Shown piece by piece: positions 17,078-25,953 of a DNA stretch of 64,000 nt (its first letter is position 1; every line of letters begins with the position of its first letter). The DNA is from Metallumcola ferriviriculae (GTDB taxonomy: Bacteria; Bacillota; JADQBR01): contig NZ_CP121694.1 of assembly GCF_035573695.1 (NCBI RefSeq), positions 3,014,501-3,078,500 on the forward strand. The letters run 5' to 3'. A model generated the notes under the pieces. The model was not told where the DNA came from and ran no database searches. It worked only from the letters and a program-made list of their open reading frames with translations. The position numbers and the translations under genes were made by a program.

Positions 17078-17272
17078 CCGGAACCCTCCTCATAATCCGT
17101 ACTCTCCTATATAGATATTATGGTCTGTCCAACTTTATGCCAGATTAAAAAAAGTCGCGTAGTTCCACCCGTATTTATACTTGTAGATTTTCATGTGGTT
17201 TTTCTCGTTGCTTATTCGTTAATGTTTGGTTGACAATGCGTATCCGTCTCTTTCCCATCTCGTGCGAATGAA

Positions 17273-17303
17273 AATTATCCACAACCCATAATTTCCTATA
17301 CAT
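17273..17303. repeat. palindromic repeat with a DnaA-box sequence, copy 1
   Basis: Contains AATTATCCACAACCCATAATT followed by TCCTATACAT. TTATCCACA equals the DnaA-box consensus. The arms AATTAT/ATAATT form an inverted repeat. The left outer arm is degenerate here but complete in the copy at 43433-43463. Each copy lies next to an intrinsic terminator. Confidence 0.6.
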
Positions 17304-17305
17304 AC

Positions 17306-17332
17306 AAAAAAACTCCCTCCAATAGGAGAGAG
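17306..17332 (-). terminator. terminator of the efp/CD1247-like unit
   Basis: On the minus strand CTCTCTCC pairs with GGAGGGAG around a TATT loop and is followed by seven T residues. It lies just after the stop at 17353. Confidence 0.85.
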
Positions 17333-17352
17333 TCAGTCTAGTAATATGAAGT

Positions 17353-17835
17353 TTAAATATCGTCAGTACCCGGGCCTTCATCATCGCCCGGTTCATCTGT
17401 TATCTCGTAATCGTCATCATTGACGAATACTACCGTTTCACAATTGGGGCAGGTGACTTCCACATAGTCGTCATCGTCCAGGATATTCGCATCAAAGTAA
17501 AGCGTATCACCGCAATCCGGACACTCCACCTCAACCAGATCCATATCTTCTTCATCGTCATAAAATTCATCGTCAATATCTTCTTCAAACTCTTCATCAA
17601 AGTCTTCGTCAGCGAGATAATACTCGTCCTCCAGGTCATAAAGGTCCTCGTCGATGCTTTCCATGTAATCTTCCAGTTCGTCTTGATTGATGTACAAATC
17701 ATCCATGGTCTCAGCCATTTCGTCAAGCACTTCGAGCATGCCCTGAAATAATTTTCCTTCCTTGGTAGCGGGGTCCATCTCCAAACCAGCCATCAAACCC
17801 TGCAGATAAGCAATCTTTTTCTTTAAATCTTCCAT
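17353..17835 (-). CDS. CD1247-like acidic protein with zinc ribbon
   Basis: About 160 residues. The N-terminal CD1247 domain is MEDLKKKIAYLQGLMAGLEMD. An extremely acidic middle (Asp/Glu runs around residues 55-100) follows, then a C-terminal zinc ribbon with VECPDCGDTLYFD and VTCPNCETVVFV. Function unknown; the family sits next to efp in many clostridia. The ATG at 17835 is 6 bp after AGGAGG, which beats the in-frame ATG at 17841. The terminator downstream ends the unit. Confidence 0.85.
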   Translation of the reverse strand: MEDLKKKIAYLQGLMAGLEMDPATKEGKLFQGMLEVLDEMAETMDDLYINQDELEDYMESIDEDLYDLEDEYYLADEDFDEEFEEDIDDEFYDDEEDMDLVEVECPDCGDTLYFDANILDDDDYVEVTCPNCETVVFVNDDDYEITDEPGDDEGPGTDDI

Positions 17836-17910
17836 ACTCATCCTCCTTTCATACCATAGTATTATTTCCCCAGCAATTAACTTTTAACCCCGGATAACGG
17901 GGAATTCTAT

Positions 17911-18468
17911 CTACGCCCGGGTCATATAATCCCCTGTCCGGGTATCGATACGCAGTACATCACCAATATTGATAAATAAAGGCACCTGAACTGTGGCCCC
18001 AGTTGCTAGAGTGGCGGATTTGGTGGCTCCAGTAGCCGTATCACCCTTAATGCCCGGTTCCGTTTCCACTACTTCCAGCTCAACAAAGTTGGGCAGCTCT
18101 ACATCTATGATGGTAGCGCCGTGCATGGCCACATCCAAGAGCATATTATCCTTCATATAATTACTTTTATCCCCAATTATATCCCTGGTGATCTGTAGCT
18201 GCTCGTAGGTACTTGTGTCCATAAAATGATAGAAATCACCGTCATTATAAAGATACTGCATCTGTTTTCTTTCGACATGGGCCTTAGAAACTTTTTCACC
18301 TGCCCGAAAAGTTTTTTCCACAGTGGACCCGGTTAAGAGGTTTTTTAATTTAGAGCGAACAAAAGCAGCTCCTTTTCCTGGTTTTACATGTTGAAAGTCT
18401 ACAACCTGATACAATTCTCCATCAATTTCGATAGTCACACCAGTTTTAAAATCGTTGGTTGAAATCAT
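17911..18468 (-). CDS. efp: elongation factor P
   Basis: 185 residues, normal length. The N-terminal KOW-like domain is [28 protein letters not shown], and the modification loop is PGKG with Lys32. The C-terminal OB domains end with [20 protein letters not shown] relieves ribosome stalling at polyproline stretches. It follows the Xaa-Pro peptidase gene by about 30 bp, a conserved Firmicute arrangement. Confidence 0.97.
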   Translation of the reverse strand: MISTNDFKTGVTIEIDGELYQVVDFQHVKPGKGAAFVRSKLKNLLTGSTVEKTFRAGEKVSKAHVERKQMQYLYNDGDFYHFMDTSTYEQLQITRDIIGDKSNYMKDNMLLDVAMHGATIIDVELPNFVELEVVETEPGIKGDTATGATKSATLATGATVQVPLFINIGDVLRIDTRTGDYMTRA

Positions 18469-18499
18469 TCATTTCCCCCCTTACATTGTTCATGTGAAA

Positions 18500-19567
18500 C
18501 TACAAGTTTAAAAAATGCTTAGTGCTTCCAGTCAGGATTTCACACCCCTGAGAAGTTACCAGCACTATATCCTCAATTCTGACACCGCCCCACTCGGGGA
18601 GATAGATCCCGGGCTCCACGGTGACCACCATGCCAGGTTCCAATACCACATCCGACTTAGGTGCCAATCGCGGGCCTTCATGAATGTCTAGACCTACACC
18701 GTGACCCAATCCATGACCGAAGTAATCAGCATAACCAGCATCGCCAATCACTTTCCGCGCCACAGCATCAACTTCTGCACCGGTCAACCCAGGTTTCAAG
18801 GCGTTGATAGCTGCAAGCTGTGCTTCCAGCACTATATCATATATTTCCTCTTGTTTGGCATCAGTCCCTGCCACTGCTACACTCCGAGTTATATCGGAAT
18901 GATATCCTTGATAGACAGCGCCAAAATCAATCACTACCAAATCACCGGCCTGAATGAACTTCTCCGATGCCACTCCATGAGGCAGTGCTCCTCTAAAGCC
19001 CGAGGCGACAATAAAATCAAATGCCGGCCCGCTGGCCCCATGACGCCGCATGTAAAATTCCAATTCCAAAGCCACTTCCTGCTCACTTTTACTCGGTGCC
19101 AGTACTTCAGAAGTAATGTGCCTGAAACCCTCGTCAGCAATGGCTATTGCCCGCTTGAGACATGCTAACTCATCTTCATCCTTTACCCGGCGAAGTTCCT
19201 CCACCCAACCCTGTACCGGCTGCAGGTCCACCGCAAGTTTGTCCCCGAACTCTCGATACTCTTGATAAGTAACATCTTTCTCCTCAAAAGCCAGCTTGTT
19301 AATTTTCAGTTTTCCTAAAAGATCTGCCAAATACTGTAGACGGTCGTGTCCGTGCTGACGCACTTCTAAATGCTGTGCCTGCTGCCCGGCTTGATCAGTA
19401 TAGCGAAAATCAACAATTAAAAATGCCTGGCGGACAGTAATTAATATAATCCCGGCGGTACCGGTGAATCCGCTTAAGTAGCGGCGGTTAGTACCATTGG
19501 TCACTAAAAAAGCTTCAATGCGATTGTCTTTTAATTTTTGCTGTATCCTCTCTATACGCTGCTTCAA
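18500..19567 (-). CDS. Xaa-Pro aminopeptidase (M24B)
   Basis: About 355 residues. An N-terminal creatinase-like domain (IEAFLVTNGTNRRYLSGFTG) precedes a C-terminal pita-bread metallopeptidase domain with the metal ligands in VVIDFGAVYQGYHSDITRS, YFGHGLGHGVGLDIHEGP, TVEPGIYLP and GVRIED. It releases N-terminal residues before proline in the cytoplasm. The frame is open to 19594, but AGGAGG lies 6 bp before a TTG at 19567, giving MKQRIERIQQKLK, so I chose that start. Between aroQ and efp, likely one operon. Confidence 0.92.
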   Translation of the reverse strand: MKQRIERIQQKLKDNRIEAFLVTNGTNRRYLSGFTGTAGIILITVRQAFLIVDFRYTDQAGQQAQHLEVRQHGHDRLQYLADLLGKLKINKLAFEEKDVTYQEYREFGDKLAVDLQPVQGWVEELRRVKDEDELACLKRAIAIADEGFRHITSEVLAPSKSEQEVALELEFYMRRHGASGPAFDFIVASGFRGALPHGVASEKFIQAGDLVVIDFGAVYQGYHSDITRSVAVAGTDAKQEEIYDIVLEAQLAAINALKPGLTGAEVDAVARKVIGDAGYADYFGHGLGHGVGLDIHEGPRLAPKSDVVLEPGMVVTVEPGIYLPEWGGVRIEDIVLVTSQGCEILTGSTKHFLNL

Positions 19568-19583
19568 CTTTTTCCTCCTATGA

Positions 19584-20024
19584 TTAGCTTCCAATAAGCA
19601 TTAATTTTGCAGCTTCCAGAGCAAGAATATAACTCCTTTTACCAAAGCCGCTGATTTGCCCCGCTGCCACAGGCGTGATTAGCGACCGATGGCGAAATTC
19701 TTCTCGGGCAGCAATATTGGAAAGATGTACTTCAATTACCGGAACGGCTATCGCAGCCACCGCGTCCCTGATGGCAATGCTGTAATGACTGTAGGCGGCG
19801 GGATTAATTATCAGGCAATCTGCCTCACCCGCAGCGGCATGAATTTTATCCACCAACCAACCTTCGTGGTTGGATTGATAACACTGCACCGCCAACCCTA
19901 GCTGGCGCCCCCGGTTGACAATTTCTTCATTCAGTTCTTCCAGAGTTCCACTGCCGTATATTTTAGGCTCCCTGTTCCCCAGAAGGTTTAAATTCGGCCC
20001 ATTTAGTACCCATACCTTCACCAA
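19584..20024 (-). CDS. aroQ: type II 3-dehydroquinate dehydratase
   Basis: 146 residues. Motifs NGPNLNLLGNREPKIYG, the catalytic Tyr region, YQSNHEGWLVDKIH, INPAAYSHYSIAIRDA and VIEVHLSNI are all typical. It converts 3-dehydroquinate to 3-dehydroshikimate in the shikimate pathway. The other aro genes of this window lie 18 kb away. First gene of the aroQ-pepQ-efp unit. Confidence 0.97.
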   Translation of the reverse strand: MVKVWVLNGPNLNLLGNREPKIYGSGTLEELNEEIVNRGRQLGLAVQCYQSNHEGWLVDKIHAAAGEADCLIINPAAYSHYSIAIRDAVAAIAVPVIEVHLSNIAAREEFRHRSLITPVAAGQISGFGKRSYILALEAAKLMLIGS

Positions 20025-20093
20025 TCTTCCACTCCTTTAACCTGGTTGCATTCTACCACTTTTTTCTAATATAAACAATATATTTATAGGAAT

Positions 20094-20193
20094 GGTGTCA
20101 GGCACCATGTCACTTATTTCGGTGTCAGGCACCTTGTCACTTATTTGTCACTTATTTGTCACTATTTTGGTGTCAGGCACCGTGTCACTTATT
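20094..20193 (+). repeat. three short repeats with GGTGTCAGGCACC core
   Basis: GGTGTCAGGCACC followed by (A/T/G)TGTCACTTATT occurs at 20094-20118, 20121-20145 and 20169-20193, with extra TTTGTCACT units between the second and third. The core is nearly palindromic (GGTG/CACC). It occupies the intergenic gap between tldE and aroQ. This resembles REP-like sequences; no REP transposase gene is in the window. Confidence 0.8.
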
Positions 20194-20208
20194 GGCCACT
20201 GGCTGGGT

Positions 20209-21552
20209 TTAAGCGCCGCTGATGGTCATACGGGCAATGCGTACTGTAGGCGAACCTTTCCCAACAAAGAAAGTCATATCACTACCAATACAGTCAATAG
20301 ACTTGAGCAGGTCCATCACATTTCCAGCAATGGCTACCCCACGGACGGGGTGTGTAAACTTACCGTTCTCTATCCACAATCCTGAGGCACCCACGGAAAA
20401 GTCGCCGGAGATGGGGTTGGCCGTATGCATACCCATTACCTCTGTAATATAAAGCCCTTTATCAATTTCAGCCAATAATTTATCCCTGGGTGTTTCTCCC
20501 GGCGCAATATAGAAGTTGGTTGTGCCTATCTCCGGCGTGCCCTTGAAGGACCCCCTGGTACCATTGCCGGTAGAAGCCACACCGTCTTTGGCAGCGGTAT
20601 ATGTATTGTGTAAGAAACCCTGCAGGTCTCCCTTGTCGATAAGAACCGTTTTGCCGGCAGGGACTCCTTCGCCATCCATAGGTGCAGAAATCACGCCGCC
20701 TTTCATAGCACCGTCGTCGATAATGGTCAACAGGCGGGCCCCCACTGCCTGGCCAACTTTACCGGCAAAAAGAGATTTACCCTTTTGCACCGATTCTGCT
20801 GATAACGCCGGAGCAATAACCCCCAAAAAGTTTGTTGCTACATACGGATCCAATACGACAGTGGCCCGTTGGGTACTTATTTCCTTGGCTCCCAGCATAC
20901 GAACCGCCTTTTCCGCCCCTTCATGGCCCACTTCCTTGGGGTTCAACTGATTATATTTCAGTCGGTACTGCATCCCAAAGCCGGTTTGCTGCTCATCATT
21001 TTCCTCAGCAACTAAAAAGGAGTAGGCCCCACAATAAGCGCCCTTGTATTCCTCACTAATACCATGGGAATTGACAATCGCCACCCGATAGGTGCTATCC
21101 TGGTAGGCGCAACGTTCGGTAATTGTTACCCGCTTATCATACTGACGGGCTTGGCGCTCGATTTCCTTGGCCAAACTTATCTTAGTTTCCACCGGTGTCT
21201 TGTCAATTTCCGGGTCAAAAAGGTCAAGACTGGTATAGTTACCCACGGGTTCAGGCAGAACATTATGTTCATCCACCGCTGACCTTTTGGCATTCTCCAT
21301 CGCTTGAGCAGCTACAAAATCAAGACCTGTTTTTGACAGGTCCGCGGTGTAGGCAAAACCCATCCGCCCATCTTTAAAGACACGCATGCCCAGTCCGGCG
21401 CTTTCTGCCACCTTCATTGTCTCCACTTCTTGATTGGCAACCTCTATAGAAAGCTCACGGTCGGAAACCAAAAAACTTTCTGCCGCACTGGCTCCCAGCT
21501 TAAGCGCCCGGGATACAGTGTCGTCACCCAATTTAAGTAAATCAAAAGCCAT
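20209..21552 (-). CDS. pmbA: metalloprotease subunit TldE/PmbA
   Basis: About 447 residues of the TldD/PmbA family. It lacks the His-rich HExxxH metal motif found in the partner, as expected for the TldE subunit, and ends with HPVRGVAIAGNVMDLLKSID and GSPTVRIARMTISG. TldD/TldE heterodimers degrade small unfolded or modified peptides. The ATG at 21552 is 8 bp after GGAGG; the longer frame to 21561 starts with GTG inside the spacer. Located 12 bp after tldD. Confidence 0.93.
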   Translation of the reverse strand: MAFDLLKLGDDTVSRALKLGASAAESFLVSDRELSIEVANQEVETMKVAESAGLGMRVFKDGRMGFAYTADLSKTGLDFVAAQAMENAKRSAVDEHNVLPEPVGNYTSLDLFDPEIDKTPVETKISLAKEIERQARQYDKRVTITERCAYQDSTYRVAIVNSHGISEEYKGAYCGAYSFLVAEENDEQQTGFGMQYRLKYNQLNPKEVGHEGAEKAVRMLGAKEISTQRATVVLDPYVATNFLGVIAPALSAESVQKGKSLFAGKVGQAVGARLLTIIDDGAMKGGVISAPMDGEGVPAGKTVLIDKGDLQGFLHNTYTAAKDGVASTGNGTRGSFKGTPEIGTTNFYIAPGETPRDKLLAEIDKGLYITEVMGMHTANPISGDFSVGASGLWIENGKFTHPVRGVAIAGNVMDLLKSIDCIGSDMTFFVGKGSPTVRIARMTISGA

Positions 21553-21564
21553 GACAGTCACCTC

Positions 21565-22956
21565 CTAATCTTCGTCCAGAATTCCGCCAACCACCATTTC
21601 CGGAATACGAATGGTGGGTTGAGCATCAGAAACGGGCGCACCCTGTCCGTCCTTGCCGCAGGTACCGATGGCAAAACCCAGATCATTACCCACCCGATCC
21701 ACTATTTGCAGCACCTTAGGTCCGTTACCGGTAAGGGTCGCACCCCGAACCAACGCACCTACCTGACCGTCCTCAATCAAATAACCTTCGGCCACATCAA
21801 AGACAAAATCACCGTTGGTAGTATTTACCTGGCCACCGCCCATTTTCTTTACCAGCAGTCCCGATTTGGTGTCCCTGATAATTTCCTCCGGGTCACTTTC
21901 TCCGGATGCAATATATGTATTAGTCATTCGCGGTATCGGCCGATCCTGATAAGACTGCCGCCGGCCGTTGCCATTAGACTCGCGCTTTTCCTTTATTGCG
22001 GTTAACTTATCGTACATGTAGCTTTTTAGCACTCCCTTTTCAATTAAGACACTTTTCTCACCCGGCGTTCCTTCATCGTCGTAGGCAAGGGAGCCATATT
22101 TACCGGGAATAGTGGCATCATCTATTACCGTAATTAATTCAGAAGCAACCTTCTCACCAACCTTACCACCGTATACTGACAGTTTCTTTTGGACCAAGTC
22201 CGCTTCCAGCCCATGACCGCACGCCTCATGTACCATGGTGCCGCCCGCCTCTCCGGCCATAACCACCGGCATTCTGCCTGCGGGTGCCGGTTTGGCACTA
22301 AGCAGCGCCACCGCTCTTTTAGCAGCATTGCGGGCGGTCTCTTCAACATTGGCAGTATCAAAAATCTCAAAGCCCTGTAACCCTCCGAGAGAATCAAAAC
22401 CGGTCTGAATGGCATCCCCTTCCTGGGCCACTGCATTTATCACCATCCGTGTACGCACCCGTTGGTCCTCTACATAGACACCGTCACTGTTCGCAATCAG
22501 CACATCTTGTTCCACATCCCCGTAGCCCACCGCCACCTGCTTAATTCTCGGATCTGCTGACCTGGCCGCCTTGTCCATCTTTTCCACCAATGCCACCTTT
22601 GCCTCAGTGGGTACCGACCCCGGCTTTTTCTTAAAATCCGGGCGCCAGTTTGCAGGCCTATCGATGACTGGAATATCCTTTTGCCCATTGTGACCCTTTG
22701 CTGCCTTACTGACAATGTCAGCTAAAGCTTCAAGGCCCTTCAACGTCACATCATTGGTATGGGCAAAGGAAGTGCTGTCACCGGAAATAACCCTGATTCC
22801 CGCACCCACATCCAACCCGGAATTAACCCGTTCGATTTTCCCTGCCTCCAAGCTGATGGAAACATTCCGCTTCCTTTCCACAAAAATATCGGCGAAATTA
22901 CCACCGTTTTGAAGCGCTATCTTCAGTATCCTATTGGCATCTTCCCTGCTAACCAT
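21565..22956 (-). CDS. tldD: metalloprotease subunit TldD
   Basis: 463 residues. The zinc motif HEACGHGLEAD near residue 240 and a C-terminal metal-ligand context (GTCGKDGQGAPVSDAQPTIRIPEM) identify the catalytic TldD subunit. Forms a heterodimeric protease with the downstream TldE. Upstream (22957-23074) lies a short intergenic region and then the 3' end of the group II intron. Confidence 0.95.
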   Translation of the reverse strand: MVSREDANRILKIALQNGGNFADIFVERKRNVSISLEAGKIERVNSGLDVGAGIRVISGDSTSFAHTNDVTLKGLEALADIVSKAAKGHNGQKDIPVIDRPANWRPDFKKKPGSVPTEAKVALVEKMDKAARSADPRIKQVAVGYGDVEQDVLIANSDGVYVEDQRVRTRMVINAVAQEGDAIQTGFDSLGGLQGFEIFDTANVEETARNAAKRAVALLSAKPAPAGRMPVVMAGEAGGTMVHEACGHGLEADLVQKKLSVYGGKVGEKVASELITVIDDATIPGKYGSLAYDDEGTPGEKSVLIEKGVLKSYMYDKLTAIKEKRESNGNGRRQSYQDRPIPRMTNTYIASGESDPEEIIRDTKSGLLVKKMGGGQVNTTNGDFVFDVAEGYLIEDGQVGALVRGATLTGNGPKVLQIVDRVGNDLGFAIGTCGKDGQGAPVSDAQPTIRIPEMVVGGILDED

Positions 22957-23074
22957 CTTATCACCCCGTTATTCTGGCTATTGCCTAGTAGTATTATTCA
23001 AGGAAAAGCAAAATATTCCTGCCCAGCCGCCCCTAAGCTTGCCGGGGAACATGGTTCCCTTCACCTATACATGA

Positions 23075-25156
23075 ATCGAGTAGCTAGAAAACAGGATAAT
23101 TAGTCCTGTTTTCTTTGCTCTCACAGAACCGGACTTACGTTTGCCGTATCCGGCTCCTGAAATTTCTCACCGAATTAATAATGATTCGACAACAACCCAA
23201 CTTCGTATTGGTGCATATCGATAAGACCTAGATTCTCAAAGTATTGATTTGGCAGTATCTGATGTATGATGTGAACATTAGAATTTTTCCATTTTGTCAC
23301 AGCCATTTTTAATCCATTTCCTTTGATACCTAGCTTTCTCATCTCTTTATCCATTGCCTTGCAGGTTTTCCATTGCTTCATTTTCACCATTCTTAATCTT
23401 CTGCGTAGCCAACCCATAAAGTTTCGTGTAAATTCCTTAATGTTCGCTACTCGATAGTAATTCATCCATCCTCTTAACACTGGATTTAGCTCTTTGATTA
23501 TGTTTTCAAGCTTTCTCCCTGAATTTCTCCTTGTAATTCTTCTCACTTTATCTTTGAAGCGTTTTATCCTTTTCGGATTGACTCCAAGTGTTTTCCTCCG
23601 AATTACAAATCCTAAAAATTCAACACCTTCATGCACGCTTGTAAGTTTGGTTTTCTCTTTGTTTATCTTTAGCTTCAGTTCTTCTTCTAAGACTTTTGTG
23701 GCATAGGCTCTATAGTCACCTGCTGTTTTCTTATCTTTTGCAAAGATAAGAATATCGTCAGCGTAACGTACTATCCTTATGCCCTTTTTCATCATCTTTT
23801 GGTCAAACTGATTGAGGTAGATATTACTAAGTAATGGTGAACAGACGCCGCCTTGCGGGCTTCCGACTTCTGTCTTTGAGAAGTTATCACTGTGCATTAC
23901 GCCTGATTTTAGAAAGTTTCTAATCAGGTCTAATACTTGCCCGTCACTTATTTGTTCTGATACTGCTTTTATCATGATTTCATGGTCAAGGGTATCAAAA
24001 CATTTACTTAGGTCCATATCTACCACATGCTCTAAACCATACTTATTCATAAAGCGTTCTGCTTTGGCTACTGCTTGGTGTTGTGAATGATTAGGTCGAT
24101 ATCCATAGCTTGATGGATGAAATGTTTTATCAAAGATTGGCTCTATAATATTTACAATGGCCTGCTGCACCACCCTGTCCTTTACGGTAGGAATGCCTAG
24201 TAATCTTACGCCACCTTCTGGCTTCTCGATTTCTACTCTCCTAACTGGACTGGGTTCGAAGCTTTTGGTTTTCAGTCTTTCATGAAGAAACTCAATATTT
24301 AGCTCTAGTTTAGCCGCAAAATCAGAAACGGTTTCCCCATCTATCCCAGGGGCTCCTTTGTTTCTCTTTACGTGCTTAAAGGCTAGTTCTAAATTTTCTT
24401 TTCGATATATTTTATCGATAAGGCTGTACCATTTCTTCATGACTTTCCTCCATTGTTGCTGTATCTTTCAGCATCTTTTGTTTGAGCTATATGTTCTTCA
24501 TTAGGGTTACTTGACGTCTCTAGCTCTATGGCAATCTTATCTTCGTTCCCCTAATTATTCATATCCGTGTGGTCGAGGTAGTTCGCAAGTTTTCTTATGC
24601 CAACTATTCGTACCTTCTAGCGTTTCAGCTTTCTTTTAACTCCTTCACTCTTACAAAAGACCTTTCGGATACACTTTGAAATCTCTTCTGCCCTTCGCAT
24701 CTGTCATAGGCTTTTGACCTAAAACAGTCACATCAACTTTGTGATGTGTCACTTAAGTTTTCTCCTCCTTGCGATTACTCGCTTTCATTGGCTTAAGTTT
24801 AATCACTACTACGGCTTCATCTGCATACTGCACCCTAATTTCACTTCTTGCTTTCGCTTGAAGTAAAGCCTACAGCTACGAGTACAGTACTTCCAAGGTT
24901 AAGTTGCTCTGCCTGTCGTTAAAACGACCATCATAACACATGTAGCTAAGCTAATTTTTGGGACGTTCCCACTTAATGGAGGGTTATCCGCTACATATGC
25001 CAACGTTGGTTCACTGACGTTCCGTTCCAACCACCGCCATCAGCTTCCTTCAGACCCTTTCGTCGCCGAAAACGCCCTTGCTTACAGCTTGTCTTCCCTT
25101 TAGCTAGGTGACAGGTTTTCTTTCAAACCATTGGCTCGGCAACATGCCTCGCAAAC
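23075..25156 (-). mobile_element. group II intron
   Basis: A roughly 2.1-kb intron on the minus strand. The 3' end carries a textbook domain V (starts GAGCCGGATACGG, ends CCGGTTCTGTGAGAG, about 23117-23157) and a domain VI hairpin (AGAAAACAGGA/TCCTGTTTTCT) ending CTACTCGAT at about 23075. The 5' end is placed near GTTTGCGAGG at 25156, about 10 bases below a terminator hairpin; it is approximate. About 700 bases of structured RNA precede the encoded maturase. No exon gene is interrupted. The element sits between a terminator and tldD. Confidence 0.85.
23175..24440 (-). CDS. ltrA: group II intron reverse transcriptase/maturase
   Basis: 421 residues. Reverse transcriptase blocks are clear: GAPGIDGETVSDF, RLLGIPTVKDRVVQQAI, YGYRPNHSQHQAV, VVDMDLSKCFDTLDH, the GSPQGGVCSPLLSNIYL block, and the catalytic RYADDILIFA. 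The maturase X domain (RGWMNYYRVANIKEFTR) follows. No HNH endonuclease domain is present, so mobility would rely on nicked or replicating targets. The ATG follows GGAGG. The frame is intact, so the intron may still splice. Confidence 0.95.
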   Translation of the reverse strand: MKKWYSLIDKIYRKENLELAFKHVKRNKGAPGIDGETVSDFAAKLELNIEFLHERLKTKSFEPSPVRRVEIEKPEGGVRLLGIPTVKDRVVQQAIVNIIEPIFDKTFHPSSYGYRPNHSQHQAVAKAERFMNKYGLEHVVDMDLSKCFDTLDHEIMIKAVSEQISDGQVLDLIRNFLKSGVMHSDNFSKTEVGSPQGGVCSPLLSNIYLNQFDQKMMKKGIRIVRYADDILIFAKDKKTAGDYRAYATKVLEEELKLKINKEKTKLTSVHEGVEFLGFVIRRKTLGVNPKRIKRFKDKVRRITRRNSGRKLENIIKELNPVLRGWMNYYRVANIKEFTRNFMGWLRRRLRMVKMKQWKTCKAMDKEMRKLGIKGNGLKMAVTKWKNSNVHIIHQILPNQYFENLGLIDMHQYEVGLLSNHY

Positions 25157-25159
25157 ATT

Positions 25160-25184
25160 AAAGAGATAGACCGCTTGGCCTATC
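25160..25184 (-). terminator. terminator of the pilus-locus 3' gene
   Basis: GATAGGCC pairs with GGTCTATC on the minus strand (plus 25165-25184), followed by TCTTTAAT. The group II intron begins immediately after. Confidence 0.65.
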
Positions 25185-25219
25185 CCTAGAAAAAGTTGAT
25201 TGATTTTCCTAAAAAGCTT

Positions 25220-25942
25220 TTACTGAAGCTTAAAATTCGCTAAAGCTGCCTTAACTTCATTATAGTCTCCAGTACTAACATCAAACCGCTCCACTTTGAA
25301 GATTAAGGTCTCATATCCGGAAACATTGGTTTCAATATAAGCGGGGTATTGCCCGGGTGAAAATTTAGAGCTTACTAACAACTGCTCCCCGTTGCCCAGA
25401 ATTTCAAGTTTGAATCCACCTGAACTGTTTTGTGTGCTATCATCCACACCAACATAACCGGCTAATTTTTTATATTTACCTTTCAAGTCTATGACAAATT
25501 CAGCCTTTGGAGCGCCTTTGCTAATTTCTGCCGCCACCCCATGAGCGAAAGGACGGTGGGCAATAACAAACTGATTTTTAAAGAAAGGCCCCACATTCCT
25601 AAGCACCAACATATCTTCTAGATATTTAGTCTCGACCTTGGGCTTTGGTTGAGCGGGTACATTTATATTATGCTTACTTCCAATCAGAACCCTGTTGTTA
25701 ACTCCATCCCAAACAACCGGCTCCCCCAATGCTTCACTAACCACTCTTAGTGGTACCATCGTACTGCCGTTATAGATGAAAGGTTCAATATCCGTTGACA
25801 AATGGTTTCCATCTATATATATCTGTATATTGCCGTAAATAACCCCAATCTGCTTCTTTACCCAAGCACTCCCGGCGATGGCCTGGCCGCTAATAAAAAT
25901 CAATACTAACATTGTGCAAACTATCAGACTTTTTTTGCCCAT
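25220..25942 (-). CDS. exported copper-amine-oxidase-N / NPCBM-like protein
   Basis: 240 residues. Signal peptide (MGKKSLIVCTMLVLIFISGQAIA) is followed by a copper-amine-oxidase N-terminal-like module (IYIDGNHLSTDIEPFIYNGSTMVPLRVVSEAL...VVWDG), which in Firmicutes is a cell-wall-associated stalk domain. The C-terminal half (VAAEISKGAPKAEFVIDLKGKYKKLAGYVGVDD) looks like an NPCBM-type carbohydrate-binding domain. It is the last gene of the type IV pilus locus, 11 bp after pilO, with GGAGGTGA before the ATG. A wall-binding helper for pili is a reasonable guess. Confidence 0.8.
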   Translation of the reverse strand: MGKKSLIVCTMLVLIFISGQAIAGSAWVKKQIGVIYGNIQIYIDGNHLSTDIEPFIYNGSTMVPLRVVSEALGEPVVWDGVNNRVLIGSKHNINVPAQPKPKVETKYLEDMLVLRNVGPFFKNQFVIAHRPFAHGVAAEISKGAPKAEFVIDLKGKYKKLAGYVGVDDSTQNSSGGFKLEILGNGEQLLVSSKFSPGQYPAYIETNVSGYETLIFKVERFDVSTGDYNEVKAALANFKLQ

Positions 25943-25953
25943 TTCGTCACCTC

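Noticed and set aside
17175-17396. A minus-strand ORF of 73 codons
   Set aside because: It crosses the terminator and the 3' end of the CD1247-like gene and lacks a ribosome binding site.
20092-20385. Plus-strand ORF over the GGTGTCAGGCACC repeats
   Set aside because: It is repeat translation running into antisense of tldE; no coding character.
24441-25156. The gene-free 700 bases upstream of the maturase as a riboswitch or unknown ncRNA
   Set aside because: Continuous with the intron; best explained as domains I-IV of the group II intron RNA.
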